DNA of 17,282 bases from positions 20,438 through 37,719 of the forward strand of contig PMCH01000077.1 in assembly GCA_003154055.1 (NCBI GenBank), written 5' to 3'. Origin of the DNA: Acidobacteriaceae bacterium. Lineage in GTDB: Bacteria; Acidobacteriota; Terriglobia; Terriglobales; Acidobacteriaceae. A program made the translations under genes and the position numbers. The notes below the pieces were generated by a model, which ran no database searches, was not told where the DNA came from, and saw only the letters and a list, made by a program, of their open reading frames with translations. This document shows, in pieces, positions 7,854 through 14,825 of the stretch; the first letter of the stretch is position 1, and every line of letters begins with the position of its first letter.

Positions 7854-7862
7854 ATTGTAGCA
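7854..7862 (-). promoter_or_regulatory. Extended -10 promoter of the DUF1015 gene
   Basis: On the minus strand this reads TGCTACAAT, an extended -10 box (TGn plus TACAAT, five of six to consensus). It ends 13 nt before the ATG at 7840, so transcription should start about 7 nt before the start codon. No -35 box is evident, which extended -10 promoters tolerate. Confidence 0.45.
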
Positions 7863-7985
7863 GGGCGTTGCGTGCCTGGGGGGAGAAGGGAGGGCGAGAG
7901 GAAAAAAGATGCAGAGTGTGGGCAGCCAACGTTCAGGGCATCGTAGGAATGTCAGCTGGGCGGTCAAAAAGCTGCGAACACGCCG

Positions 7986-8006
7986 CGGATACTGTGCTAG
8001 TATCCG
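7986..8006 (+). promoter_or_regulatory. Inverted repeat with embedded extended -10 upstream of the VWA genes
   Basis: CGGATAC at 7986-7992 and GTATCCG at 8000-8006 are perfect 7-bp inverted repeats separated by 7 bp. The extended -10-like TGCTAGTAT lies at 7995-8003 and so overlaps the centre and right arm. A weak -35 candidate, CGAACA, sits at 7975-7980. Transcription would start near 8010, giving a leader of about 84 nt before the ATG at 8094. An operator overlapping a promoter is the simplest reading. The rest of the 253-bp gap 7841-8093 shows nothing else I can name. Confidence 0.35.
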
Positions 8007-8093
8007 GGCAGAAGAGGTGATGGCCCGCCCTTTTGGGTATGGGTCGAACCCGCCCCGGTACCAGCTTGGGCCTTCCTTTCCGCTGTAGGGGTT

Positions 8094-9107
8094 ATGCTGC
8101 GCAAAGATCAGTTCTCGGCTCGCTTCAGCTTGACCAGCCTTCTCCTGATCCTTGCGCTCTGCTCGCTTCCCGGCCTCGCCCAGAATTCAACTGAAGACGT
8201 CCACATCCGCCCGCGGGTGGACACGACGGCCCCCAAAGAGCCGGAAATTGATCCTGCGCTGAAGACCCACACCAAGCCCTATAAGGTGGACGTGAACATG
8301 GTGCTGGTGCCGGTCACCATCACCGACCCGATGAACCGCCTGGTGACTGGCCTCGACAAGGATAACTTCAACCTCTTCGAGGGCAAGGAAATCCAGGAAA
8401 TCAAGACTTTTTCGAGCGAGGATGCTCCGGTTTCGCTGGGCGTGATCTTCGACATGAGTGGCAGCATGAGCAGCAAGATCGAGCGCGCCCGCGAGGCAGT
8501 CATCGAGTTTTTCAAGACCGCCAATCCTCAGGATGAGTTCTTCATGATCACCTTCGCCGACAAGCCGGAGGAGATTTCCGATTTCACCAGTTCGGTGGAA
8601 GACATCCAGGGCAAACTGGTCTACACCATTCCCAAGGGCCGCACGGCGCTGCTGGATGCGATCTATCTTGGCGTCAGCAAGATGCGGGAAGCGAAATTTC
8701 CCAAGAAAGCTCTGCTGATCATCTCCGATGGCGGCGACAATCACAGCCGCTATACCGAAGGCGAGATCCGCTCGATGGTGAAAGAGGCCGATGTTCTGGT
8801 TTATGCGATCGGCATCTACGACCACTATTTTCCGACCGAAGAGGAACGGCTCGGCCCCGGACTGCTCGGCGATATCACGGAACTGACCGGGGGGCGAGCG
8901 TTTACCATTGATAACCCGAATGACCTGGCGGATGTTTCCACAAAAATCGGGATCGAGTTGCGCAACCAATATGTGATTGGATACCGTCCAAAGAATCCAG
9001 TGCGAGATGGCAAATGGCGTAAGATAAAAGTGAAATTGATTCCGCCGAAGGGATTGCCGCCGCTCCGGGTTTACGCGAAGACGGGTTACTATGCGCCGAC
9101 GGAATAG
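8094..9107 (+). CDS. Secreted VWFA-related acidobacterial-type protein, first copy
   Basis: The 337-residue protein has a Sec signal peptide (FSLTSLLLILALCSLPGLAQ, cut near residue 29-30). A short beta region follows (VNMVLVPVTITDPMNRLVTGLDKDNFNLFEGKEIQEI), matching the N-terminal part of the acidobacterial VWFA-related family. The VWA domain runs from about 113 to 290, with a complete metal-ion-dependent adhesion site: D120-x-S122-x-S124 in DMSGSMS, T184 in KGRTALLDA and D212 in ISDGGDN. The C-terminal motif RNQYVIGYRPKNPVRDGKWRKIKVKL...AKTGYYAP is also typical. Such domains bind protein partners through a divalent cation; the partner is unknown. The start has AGGGG only 2 nt upstream. The gene overlaps the second VWA gene by 17 nt, so the two are coupled. 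Confidence 0.92.
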   Translation: MLRKDQFSARFSLTSLLLILALCSLPGLAQNSTEDVHIRPRVDTTAPKEPEIDPALKTHTKPYKVDVNMVLVPVTITDPMNRLVTGLDKDNFNLFEGKEIQEIKTFSSEDAPVSLGVIFDMSGSMSSKIERAREAVIEFFKTANPQDEFFMITFADKPEEISDFTSSVEDIQGKLVYTIPKGRTALLDAIYLGVSKMREAKFPKKALLIISDGGDNHSRYTEGEIRSMVKEADVLVYAIGIYDHYFPTEEERLGPGLLGDITELTGGRAFTIDNPNDLADVSTKIGIELRNQYVIGYRPKNPVRDGKWRKIKVKLIPPKGLPPLRVYAKTGYYAPTE

Positions 9108-10182
9108 CCAACTTCCCCTGCTGATCCTGTTTTTCCTGACAATTCTGCTGGTAGCGAGGGCACAGGACGCCGGTGCTCCGCCCACGCAGCCGCCGGCTAC
9201 CAGTAGCACCGCAACTCCACCACCGTCCCAGCCCGAGCAGGCGCCGGGCGCGCCCACCGCTTCGCCTTCGGTGCCCGCTGGACAGCCCGGCACCCAGAAT
9301 GGCGGTCAGATCCCGGAGTCGGGAGACAGCGGCGTCTTTGTGTTCCGCAAGCAAGTGGAAGAAGTGGTGCTGCACGCCACCGTGATTGACGACAAACAGC
9401 GCATCGTCACCAACCTCGAAAAAGCCGCGTTTACGGTGTACGAGGACGGACATCCGCAGACCATCACGTCCTTCCGCCGCGAGGACATTCCGGTGGCGAT
9501 GGGCATCGTGGTGGACAACTCGGGCTCGATGCGGGAAAAACGGCAAAAGGTCAATGCGGCAGCGTTGAACCTGGTGCGCTCCAGCAATCCCAATGACGAG
9601 GTTTTCATCGTCAATTTCAATGACGAGTACTACCTCGACCAGGACTTCACCGCCAACATCAACAAGCTGAAAGAAGGACTGGACAAAATCGAGGCGCGCG
9701 GCGGTACGGCTCTCTACGATGCCATGGTCGCTTCCGCCGATCACCTGAAAAAAAGCGCAAAGCTGGAAAAGAGGGTGATCTTCGTGGTCACCGATGGCGA
9801 AGACAACGCCAGCTCAGAGTCGCTCGAACAGGCGGTGAAGCGCCTGCAGGCGGAGAACGGTCCCACCGTGTACGCGATCGGGATACTGGGAGACGAGGAG
9901 CATCCCAAGCGCGCCAAGCGTGCGCTGGAAGTCATGTCCGAGCGGACGGGCGGGATCGCTTTCTTCCCCAAGACGCTCGACGAAGTGGACGCGATCAGCC
10001 GCAGCGTTGCCCACGATATCCGCAGTCAGTACACCCTCGGCTACAAGCCCAGCACGCCCAAGAGTCAGGGCGGGTACCGTACCGTGAAGGTCGATGCGAA
10101 GTCGCGTGGCTACGGCAAACTCGTCGTCCGTACCAAGAGCGGCTATTACGCTGGACAGGAGCGGGCTTCCGGCGGCCAGTGA
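9091..10182 (+). CDS. Secreted VWFA-related acidobacterial-type protein, second copy
   Basis: This 363-residue paralogue of the preceding gene starts inside it (ATG 9091, 17-nt overlap). It has a signal peptide (LPLLILFFLTILLVARAQ) and a Pro/Ala/Thr/Ser/Gln-rich linker at about 27-78 that the first copy lacks. The same beta region follows (VVLHATVIDDKQRIVTNLEKAAFTVYEDGHPQTI), then a VWA domain with an intact metal site: D142-S144-S146 in DNSGSMR, T206 in RGGTALYDA and D235 in VTDGEDN. It ends with RSQYTLGYKPSTPKSQGGYRTVKV...KSGYYAGQE. The overlap and shared layout point to an old tandem duplication whose products may work as a pair at the cell surface or in the periplasm. The flexible linker suggests the second protein reaches further from its anchor or partner. 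The function is unproven. Confidence 0.92.
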   Translation: MRRRNSQLPLLILFFLTILLVARAQDAGAPPTQPPATSSTATPPPSQPEQAPGAPTASPSVPAGQPGTQNGGQIPESGDSGVFVFRKQVEEVVLHATVIDDKQRIVTNLEKAAFTVYEDGHPQTITSFRREDIPVAMGIVVDNSGSMREKRQKVNAAALNLVRSSNPNDEVFIVNFNDEYYLDQDFTANINKLKEGLDKIEARGGTALYDAMVASADHLKKSAKLEKRVIFVVTDGEDNASSESLEQAVKRLQAENGPTVYAIGILGDEEHPKRAKRALEVMSERTGGIAFFPKTLDEVDAISRSVAHDIRSQYTLGYKPSTPKSQGGYRTVKVDAKSRGYGKLVVRTKSGYYAGQERASGGQ

Positions 10183-10222
10183 CTTCCGTTCCCTAGAATC
10201 ACCTGGTTCCGAATTCCTCCGA

Positions 10223-10252
10223 TTGACGCTGCCCACCCCCCTTCCTTACCCT
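10223..10252 (+). promoter_or_regulatory. Possible promoter for a leaderless sulfur-operon transcript
   Basis: TTGACG at 10223-10228 is a good -35 match. After 18 bp, TACCCT at 10247-10252 keeps the three best conserved -10 positions. Transcription would start at about the GTG at 10258, which has no upstream Shine-Dalgarno. The evidence is modest. Confidence 0.28.
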
Positions 10253-10257
10253 GTAGG

Positions 10258-11208
10258 GTGCCCACAACGACTTCGACCTCGCGGCTGCGTGTCAGCGACG
10301 ACATCACCAAGCTCGTCGGCGAGACGCCGATGCTGCAGCTCAAGAAGATAGTCTCGCCCGGCTTCGCCGATATTTTTGTCAAGCTGGAATACCTGAACCC
10401 CGGGGGCAGCGTGAAAGACCGCGCCGCCATCGGAATGATCGAACGCGCCGAACGCGAGGGCAAACTGCGGCCCGGCGGGACCATCATCGAAGCCACTGCA
10501 GGGAACACCGGCATCGGGCTGGCTCTGATCGGCGTGAATCGCGGCTACAAGGTTCGGATGTTTGTGCCGGAGAAGTTCTCAGAGGAAAAAGTCATTATCA
10601 TGCGGGCCCTCGGCGCCGAGGTGACCCGGACCCCGGAGGACGAGGGCATGCAAGGCGCGATCCAACGCGCGAAGGACCTGCTCGCCACCGACGCTTCGGC
10701 CTTCATGGCCGCCCAGTTTGAGAATCCCGCCAACCCCGACTATCACTACCAAACCACCGCCCGCGAAATCTTCGAACAGATGGAAGGCCGCGTTGACGCG
10801 GTTACTGTGGGCTCCGGCACGGCGGGAACTTTTACCGGCATTGCGCGCTTCCTGAAGGAACGGCTCTCCAAGGTGCACACGGTGGCGGTCGAGACGGAAG
10901 GTTCGGTGCTGGGTGGAGGAAAGCCCGGTCCTCATAAGACCGAAGGCATCGGCTCCAGTTTCATCCCCAAGAATTTCGATGCTTCGGTGTGCGATGAAGT
11001 CATGATGGTCACCGACGTTCAGGCCTTCGGGATGGTGAAAGAACTCGCTGCGAAGGAAGGTGTGCTGGGCGGATCGAGCGCCGGGGCGAATGTGTACGCT
11101 GCGCTTCAGATCGCAAAACGACTTGGGGCAGGGAAGCGGGTGGCTACGCTGATTCCGGACTCGGCGGAACGGTATTTGTCGAAGAAGATATTTGAGGGTG
11201 GCGTGTAA
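10258..11208 (+). CDS. PLP-dependent cystathionine beta-synthase / cysteine synthase, MccA-like
   Basis: This fold-type II enzyme family joins serine or O-acetylserine to a thiol: sulfide gives cysteine, homocysteine gives cystathionine. In the 316 residues the PLP lysine is K53 (LNPGGSVKDRAA), the substrate loop is EATAGNTGIGLAL at 78-90, and the phosphate loop is GSGTAGTFTG at 185-194. The EATAGNTG form, with FSEEKVIIMRALGA, MQGAIQ, KTEGIGSSFIP and DSAERYLSKKIFEGG, resembles Bacillus MccA (a cystathionine beta-synthase with OAS-thiol-lyase activity) more than classical CysK, which has TSGNTG. There is no C-terminal CBS regulatory domain. The start is GTG 10258, without Shine-Dalgarno. The downstream gamma-lyase-type gene supports a role in reverse transsulfuration from homocysteine, but plain cysteine synthase cannot be excluded. 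Confidence 0.9.
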   Translation: MPTTTSTSRLRVSDDITKLVGETPMLQLKKIVSPGFADIFVKLEYLNPGGSVKDRAAIGMIERAEREGKLRPGGTIIEATAGNTGIGLALIGVNRGYKVRMFVPEKFSEEKVIIMRALGAEVTRTPEDEGMQGAIQRAKDLLATDASAFMAAQFENPANPDYHYQTTAREIFEQMEGRVDAVTVGSGTAGTFTGIARFLKERLSKVHTVAVETEGSVLGGGKPGPHKTEGIGSSFIPKNFDASVCDEVMMVTDVQAFGMVKELAAKEGVLGGSSAGANVYAALQIAKRLGAGKRVATLIPDSAERYLSKKIFEGGV

Positions 11209-11252
11209 GGGTTAGCTGGATTGGATGCGGGAGTTTTGCGAGGCGAACTGAA

Positions 11253-11711
11253 ATGAGGAAAAAGGTCGGCGTCGCACCGCGGACCCTGGTTACATTCCGT
11301 TGCACTAAGTTCAATACTTCCGAAACCAGACGGGACTACATCAACCCAAACAACTATGGCGATGACGTAGCCGAGTGGCTCCGGAACGAACTCGCCGCCC
11401 AAGGAATTGTCGTCGGTAGGAAAATTGGCCAGGAAGACTTTGGGTGGTGGCTGAGTTTCCAGAACGGCGGCCGCATGTACGACTTTGTTTTGGGGTACAA
11501 CGCAGATGGATATTGGATGGGCTGGCTGGAACGTGAGCGTGGGATGGCCGGGAGTCTATTTGGCATGCGAAGGAAAGGAATTCAAGCCGAGGCAGCAAAA
11601 GTAATTCACTCGGTATTGGTCTCAACGGACTTCATCTCCGATATTCGCTGGCACACTCCAAAGGACTTCGATTCGCTGAGAGAGGATATGGGTAAGGCCA
11701 CTCCTGTGTGA
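11253..11711 (+). CDS. Hypothetical protein inside the transsulfuration operon
   Basis: ATG 11253 has GAGG about 10 nt upstream and gives 152 residues. The protein is soluble and aromatic-rich (DFGWWLSFQNGGRMYDFVLGYNADGYWMGWLERERG) and has no signal peptide, transmembrane segment or motif I can tie to a reaction. The layout of a helix (DDVAEWLRNELAAQGI) followed by several Trp/Tyr-rich beta strands suggests a small alpha/beta protein. By hand count, GC over 11281-11700 is about 53%, against about 60-65% in parts of the flanking enzymes, so it may be a later insertion. It lies 44 nt after the MccA-like gene and 33 nt before the gamma-lyase gene, all on one strand, and must be cotranscribed with them unless it has its own promoter. 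I do not recognise the family. Confidence 0.72.
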   Translation: MRKKVGVAPRTLVTFRCTKFNTSETRRDYINPNNYGDDVAEWLRNELAAQGIVVGRKIGQEDFGWWLSFQNGGRMYDFVLGYNADGYWMGWLERERGMAGSLFGMRRKGIQAEAAKVIHSVLVSTDFISDIRWHTPKDFDSLREDMGKATPV

Positions 11712-11744
11712 TTGGAATCTCGAGTGCGGAAAATGAGATCTAAC

Positions 11745-12899
11745 ATGAAGAATGACAAACCCGGTTTTGCCACTCGCGCTATCCATGTTGGGCAGGAACC
11801 CGATCCACTCACCGGTGCGGTGAGTGTTCCGATCTACCCCACGTCCACCTACGTGCAGGAAGAAATCGGGAAGCACAAAGGGTATGAGTACGCCCGCGTG
11901 TCGAATCCGACGCGCGATCGGCTTGAGACCAATCTCGCTGCGCTCGAAGGCGGCGTTGCTGCGAAGGTCTTTGCCAGCGGGATGGCGGCCATCAACGCCA
12001 TCATCACCATGCTCAAGTCGGGGGATCACGTTGTCGCGGGGCACAATTTATACGGCGGAACTCCACGGCTCTTTAACCAGGTTTTCGCTAATTTCGGGGT
12101 GACGTTCAGCTACATTGATACCTCCGATGTAGCCAACGTTGAACGTGCCATCCAGAAGAACACGCGGATCGTCTTTCTTGAGACGCCCACCAACCCGCTG
12201 ATGGAACTGTGTGACGTCCGCGCCATCAGCGACCTCTGCCACCGGCATGGTGTTGAAGTGGTCGTTGACAACACGTTCATGTCGCCCTATTTCCAGCGCC
12301 CGATTGAGCTTGGCGCCGACATGGTGGTCCACTCCACTACGAAATTCCTGAACGGGCACAGCGATGGGCTCGGCGGGGTGGTCGTTTGCACCAAGCCAGA
12401 GCAGGCCGAAAAGCTGGCGTTCCTGCAAAAAGCCGCGGGAGCTATTCTCTCGCCCTTCGAGTGCTGGCTGATTCTGCGTGGTGTCAAAACTCTGGCCGTG
12501 CGCATGGTGCAGCACGACTGCAATGGCCGCAAGGTGGCGGAGTTTCTGTCAGAGCACAAGAAAGTGCAGAAAGTGTTTTATCCGGGACTGCCCGATCATC
12601 CGCAGCACGCGCTCGCCAAGCGGCAGATGTCAGGATTCGGATCGATGATAGCCTTCGAAACCGGTTCGCTCGAGAATGCCAACAAGATGCTGCGCAAGGT
12701 GCGCGTGTGCTCGCTCGCCGAGTCGCTGGGCGGGGTCGAAACGCTGATTTCACATCCCGCTACCATGACGCACGCCGCAGTCGGCGAGGAAGGGCGCCGC
12801 AAGATCGGCATCACCGACGGGATGGTGCGCATCTCGGTTGGCATCGAGGATGTGGTCGATATTCTGAACGACCTCGACCAGGCGCTGGCGGCGATCTAG
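11745..12899 (+). CDS. Cystathionine gamma-lyase / gamma-synthase family PLP enzyme
   Basis: This is a fold-type I Cys/Met-metabolism enzyme. Of the in-frame starts TTG 11712, ATG 11733 and ATG 11745, I chose the last, which has GAGA upstream and gives the natural N-terminus KPGFATRAIHVGQ and 384 residues. Landmarks are YEYARVSNPTRDRLETNLAALEGG at 47-70, the active-site Tyr in HNLYGGTPRLF (Y103), DNTF at 175-178, the PLP lysine K200 in HSTTKFLNGHSDG, and SLAESLGGVETLISHPATMTHA near the C-terminus with DGMVRISVGIED. Gamma-lyase makes cysteine from cystathionine; gamma-synthase makes cystathionine from an activated homoserine. Sequence alone does not separate them. The MccA-like gene in the same operon favours gamma-lyase (MccB-like). 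The methyltransferase follows after 6 nt. Confidence 0.93.
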   Translation: MKNDKPGFATRAIHVGQEPDPLTGAVSVPIYPTSTYVQEEIGKHKGYEYARVSNPTRDRLETNLAALEGGVAAKVFASGMAAINAIITMLKSGDHVVAGHNLYGGTPRLFNQVFANFGVTFSYIDTSDVANVERAIQKNTRIVFLETPTNPLMELCDVRAISDLCHRHGVEVVVDNTFMSPYFQRPIELGADMVVHSTTKFLNGHSDGLGGVVVCTKPEQAEKLAFLQKAAGAILSPFECWLILRGVKTLAVRMVQHDCNGRKVAEFLSEHKKVQKVFYPGLPDHPQHALAKRQMSGFGSMIAFETGSLENANKMLRKVRVCSLAESLGGVETLISHPATMTHAAVGEEGRRKIGITDGMVRISVGIEDVVDILNDLDQALAAI

Positions 12900-12905
12900 T
12901 TCGCG

Positions 12906-13709
12906 ATGCCGCAACCCCCTGGCGCATCTCGCGAGTGGAATGCCGAAGAGTACCACCGTCTCTCTGCGCCGCAGTTCCTGTGGGGACAGCGGGTACTCAA
13001 TGACCTTCACCTTCGGGGAGATGAGTGGGTACTCGACGCCGGTTGCGGCACGGGCAAGCTGACTCGCCTGCTCCTGCAGAATGTGCCGCGCGGCCGCGTC
13101 GTTGGACTTGATGTTTCCCGCAACATGGTGCTCCACGCGCAGCAGAATCTTCGCCCTGACTTTGGCAATCAGGTGCAGTTCGTGGCTGCCGATCTTCTCC
13201 GCCTGCCATTTCTTTGCCGCTTCGATGGCATCTTCAGTACCGCGTCGTTTCACTGGGTGCTCGACCACGATGCGCTGTTCCGCAACCTCTTCCAGACGCT
13301 GAAGCCCGGCGGTTGGCTGCACGCGCAGTGCGGGGGCGGTCCGAACCTTGAGCGATTGCGGGAGCGCGTCCGAACTCTCTCGCGGAAGACCGAGTTCGCG
13401 CGGTGGCTGGCGGCATTTCCTGAACCATGGTTCTTCTCCGATGCGGAGACGGCCGCTTCCGGCCTCCGTGCCGCAGGTTTTGAGGATGTCCGTACGGATG
13501 TCGAGCCAGCGTCATTCTCTGTGCCCACGAGCCAGGAATTTGAGGACTATCTCCGGACCTTTGTGCTCCATCGTCACCTCGAACGTCTGCCTACCGAGCA
13601 ACTACGCCAGCAATTCGTGCACGAACTGGCCGCCGCGTCAGCCCATGACAATCCACCTTGGGCGCTTGATTACTGGCGGCTGAACCTGCGTGCTCGCAAG
13701 CCTGAGTAG
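12906..13709 (+). CDS. Class I SAM-dependent methyltransferase
   Basis: The 267-residue protein has the SAM-binding motif I VLDAGCGTGKLT at about 42-53, motif II VVGLDVSRNMV ending in the ribose-binding acidic residue D69, and FVAADLLRLPF as motif III, followed by FHWVLDHDALFRNLFQTLKPGGWL. The N-terminus WNAEEYHRLSAPQFLWGQRVL and the layout resemble trans-aconitate methyltransferase and related small-molecule O-methyltransferases. It lacks enough identity by eye to claim that substrate. It begins 6 nt after the stop of the gamma-lyase gene, so it is probably translated from the same message. A methyltransferase beside transsulfuration genes could use the SAM/homocysteine pool, but that link is inference. 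There is no signal peptide. Confidence 0.9.
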   Translation: MPQPPGASREWNAEEYHRLSAPQFLWGQRVLNDLHLRGDEWVLDAGCGTGKLTRLLLQNVPRGRVVGLDVSRNMVLHAQQNLRPDFGNQVQFVAADLLRLPFLCRFDGIFSTASFHWVLDHDALFRNLFQTLKPGGWLHAQCGGGPNLERLRERVRTLSRKTEFARWLAAFPEPWFFSDAETAASGLRAAGFEDVRTDVEPASFSVPTSQEFEDYLRTFVLHRHLERLPTEQLRQQFVHELAAASAHDNPPWALDYWRLNLRARKPE

Positions 13710-13842
13710 CGCGGTAACTCGAGTAATGCTTCCGCTTTTGGACCCCGTTTTATGCACGTTTTGAGAAGCAGCGAAACTTTCCCGGGCACGCCGTGTTTCA
13801 AGTGGATGCAGGCGAGGGCACCTCGGGAGAGAGAGAAACACT

Positions 13843-14370
13843 ATGCGACGAAGCGTATTGAGTATTGGATTCGTTTTACTGGCAGGCGCGATGGCTTTGG
13901 GACAGAGCAGCACGGCTTCTCCCAATGACCTTCCGCAAGACCGGAAGGACTTGCGCCATGACAAGCGCGACCTGCGGCAGGATCGCCGCGACCGCAATAA
14001 CGATAAGCGCGACTTGACCCAGGATCGCCGCGACCGGAACTCCGACGTGCGCGATGCCCGCGGCGATCAGAAAGACATCAACCACGACCGCCGCGATCTG
14101 AACAAGGACCGCGCCGATCTGGCCCGCGACAAGCGCAACGGGGATAGCGCCGATGCCGCGAAAGACAGAGCCGACATCCACAGCGATAAGGGTGACATTC
14201 GCCACGATCGTACCGACCGCAACGCCGATCTGCGCGATGCGCGGCACGATCAGCGCGACATCAACTCGGACAAGCGGGACTTGCATAAGGACAACCGCGA
14301 TATCCGCCACGACAAGAAAGACGTCCGCCACGACCGGCGGGACATTCATCGCGACAAGATCGGAAAGTAA
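13843..14370 (+). CDS. Secreted Asp/Arg/Lys heptad-repeat protein
   Basis: ATG 13843, preceded by GGGAGAGAGAG, encodes 175 residues. Residues 1-20 (MRRSVLSIGFVLLAGAMALG) form a signal peptide, likely cut near residue 20. From residue 33 to the end the protein is a string of 7-residue units of the form D-[RK]-[RK]-D-[LIR]-x-x. There are nine units at 33-95, an irregular stretch at 96-107 (DKRNGDSADAAK), nine more at 108-170 and a partial last unit. There are almost no hydrophobic residues apart from one Leu/Ile per unit, and no Cys. Charge alternation at i, i+3 and i+4 favours an isolated charged helix or a disordered chain. The family has no function I know of. The gene stands alone, followed by a strong terminator at 14392-14419. 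Confidence 0.85.
   Translation: MRRSVLSIGFVLLAGAMALGQSSTASPNDLPQDRKDLRHDKRDLRQDRRDRNNDKRDLTQDRRDRNSDVRDARGDQKDINHDRRDLNKDRADLARDKRNGDSADAAKDRADIHSDKGDIRHDRTDRNADLRDARHDQRDINSDKRDLHKDNRDIRHDKKDVRHDRRDIHRDKIGK
13939..14352 (+). repeat. 21-bp tandem repeat coding the D-rich heptads
   Basis: Eighteen 21-bp coding units lie in two blocks of nine, at 13939-14127 and 14164-14352, separated by 36 bp. The block at residues 47-95 matches that at 108-156 unit for unit with a 61-residue (183-bp) offset, for example DRRDRNS-DVRDARG-DQKDINH against DRTDRNA-DLRDARH-DQRDINS. This shows a larger duplication on top of the heptads. Confidence 0.9.
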
Positions 14371-14391
14371 CAAACCGTTGTTTGCACGAGG

Positions 14392-14419
14392 GGCGGCGAG
14401 CGCGAATCGCCGCCTTTTT
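14392..14419 (+). terminator. Rho-independent terminator after the heptad-repeat gene
   Basis: GGCGGCGA at 14392-14399 pairs perfectly with TCGCCGCC at 14407-14414 around a 7-nt loop, followed by TTTTT at 14415-14419. It starts 21 nt after the stop codon and is oriented for plus-strand transcription. The minus strand has no T-run, so it does not clearly serve cutA. Confidence 0.9.
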
Positions 14420-14500
14420 GCTTTGAGTCGGGTCTTGCGTTCGGAATGGGAGATGTGCCGCGCATCCGCGCCAGCCGGCGAGTCGCGGCAAGCCCCGGTT

Positions 14501-14818
14501 CTACCTGACCGAATCTGCAATCCAATCGAGGTAGGGAGCGCTTCCGTCTTCAATCACAAGCTGGGCACATTCGGGAACGTCGTAGGAATGGAGTTCGCGG
14601 AGCGCATCGCGCAGCCGATCGAACACAGCGGCCGTGGTCTTGATGATGAGCAGGCATTCCGTGGCGGTCTCCACCTCGTCCTTCCAGCGATACACCGATT
14701 CGATCTGGGGAACGATGTTGACGCAGGCCGCCAAGCGGCGCTGTACCAGTTCACGGGCGATGCGGCGGGCTTCCTCCGCCGATCCGCAATTGGAGAGAAC
14801 AACTCTTTTGTCGGTCAT
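14501..14818 (-). CDS. cutA: Divalent-cation tolerance protein CutA
   Basis: The 105-residue product matches the length and signatures of CutA1, a small trimeric cytoplasmic protein with a ferredoxin-like (PII-like) fold. The core LAACVNIVPQIESVYRWKDEVE lies at 29-50, with TATECLLIIKT after it and LHSYDVPE at 76-83, the most conserved stretches. CutA was linked to copper tolerance in E. coli, but its molecular role is still unclear. The start ATG 14818 has no obvious Shine-Dalgarno. It is transcribed divergently from the phosphohexomutase gene, and the 113-bp gap between them carries the imperfect inverted repeat described separately. It converges on the terminator of the heptad-repeat gene. 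Confidence 0.96.
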   Translation of the reverse strand: MTDKRVVLSNCGSAEEARRIARELVQRRLAACVNIVPQIESVYRWKDEVETATECLLIIKTTAAVFDRLRDALRELHSYDVPECAQLVIEDGSAPYLDWIADSVR

Positions 14819-14825
14819 ATAGAAT

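Noticed and set aside
8038..8056. GGGTCGAACCC resembling a tRNA T-arm in the VWA leader
   Set aside because: The loop is too short and no other tRNA arms can be folded around it.
8187..9293. A 368-codon open frame on the minus strand
   Set aside because: It is antisense to the first VWA gene, which has a signal peptide and an intact metal site; the antisense translation shows no family features.
13939..14352. Possible CRISPR array because of regular 21-bp repeats
   Set aside because: The units are contiguous and coding with no unique spacers, and repeat identity is at the protein level rather than exact DNA.
13876..14553. A long hydrophobic Val/Ile/Ala-rich open frame on the minus strand that could be mistaken for a membrane protein
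   Set aside because: Asp codons GAC and GAT read in reverse give GTC and ATC, so the hydrophobicity is a by-product of the D-rich heptads. It also runs through the terminator and the end of cutA.
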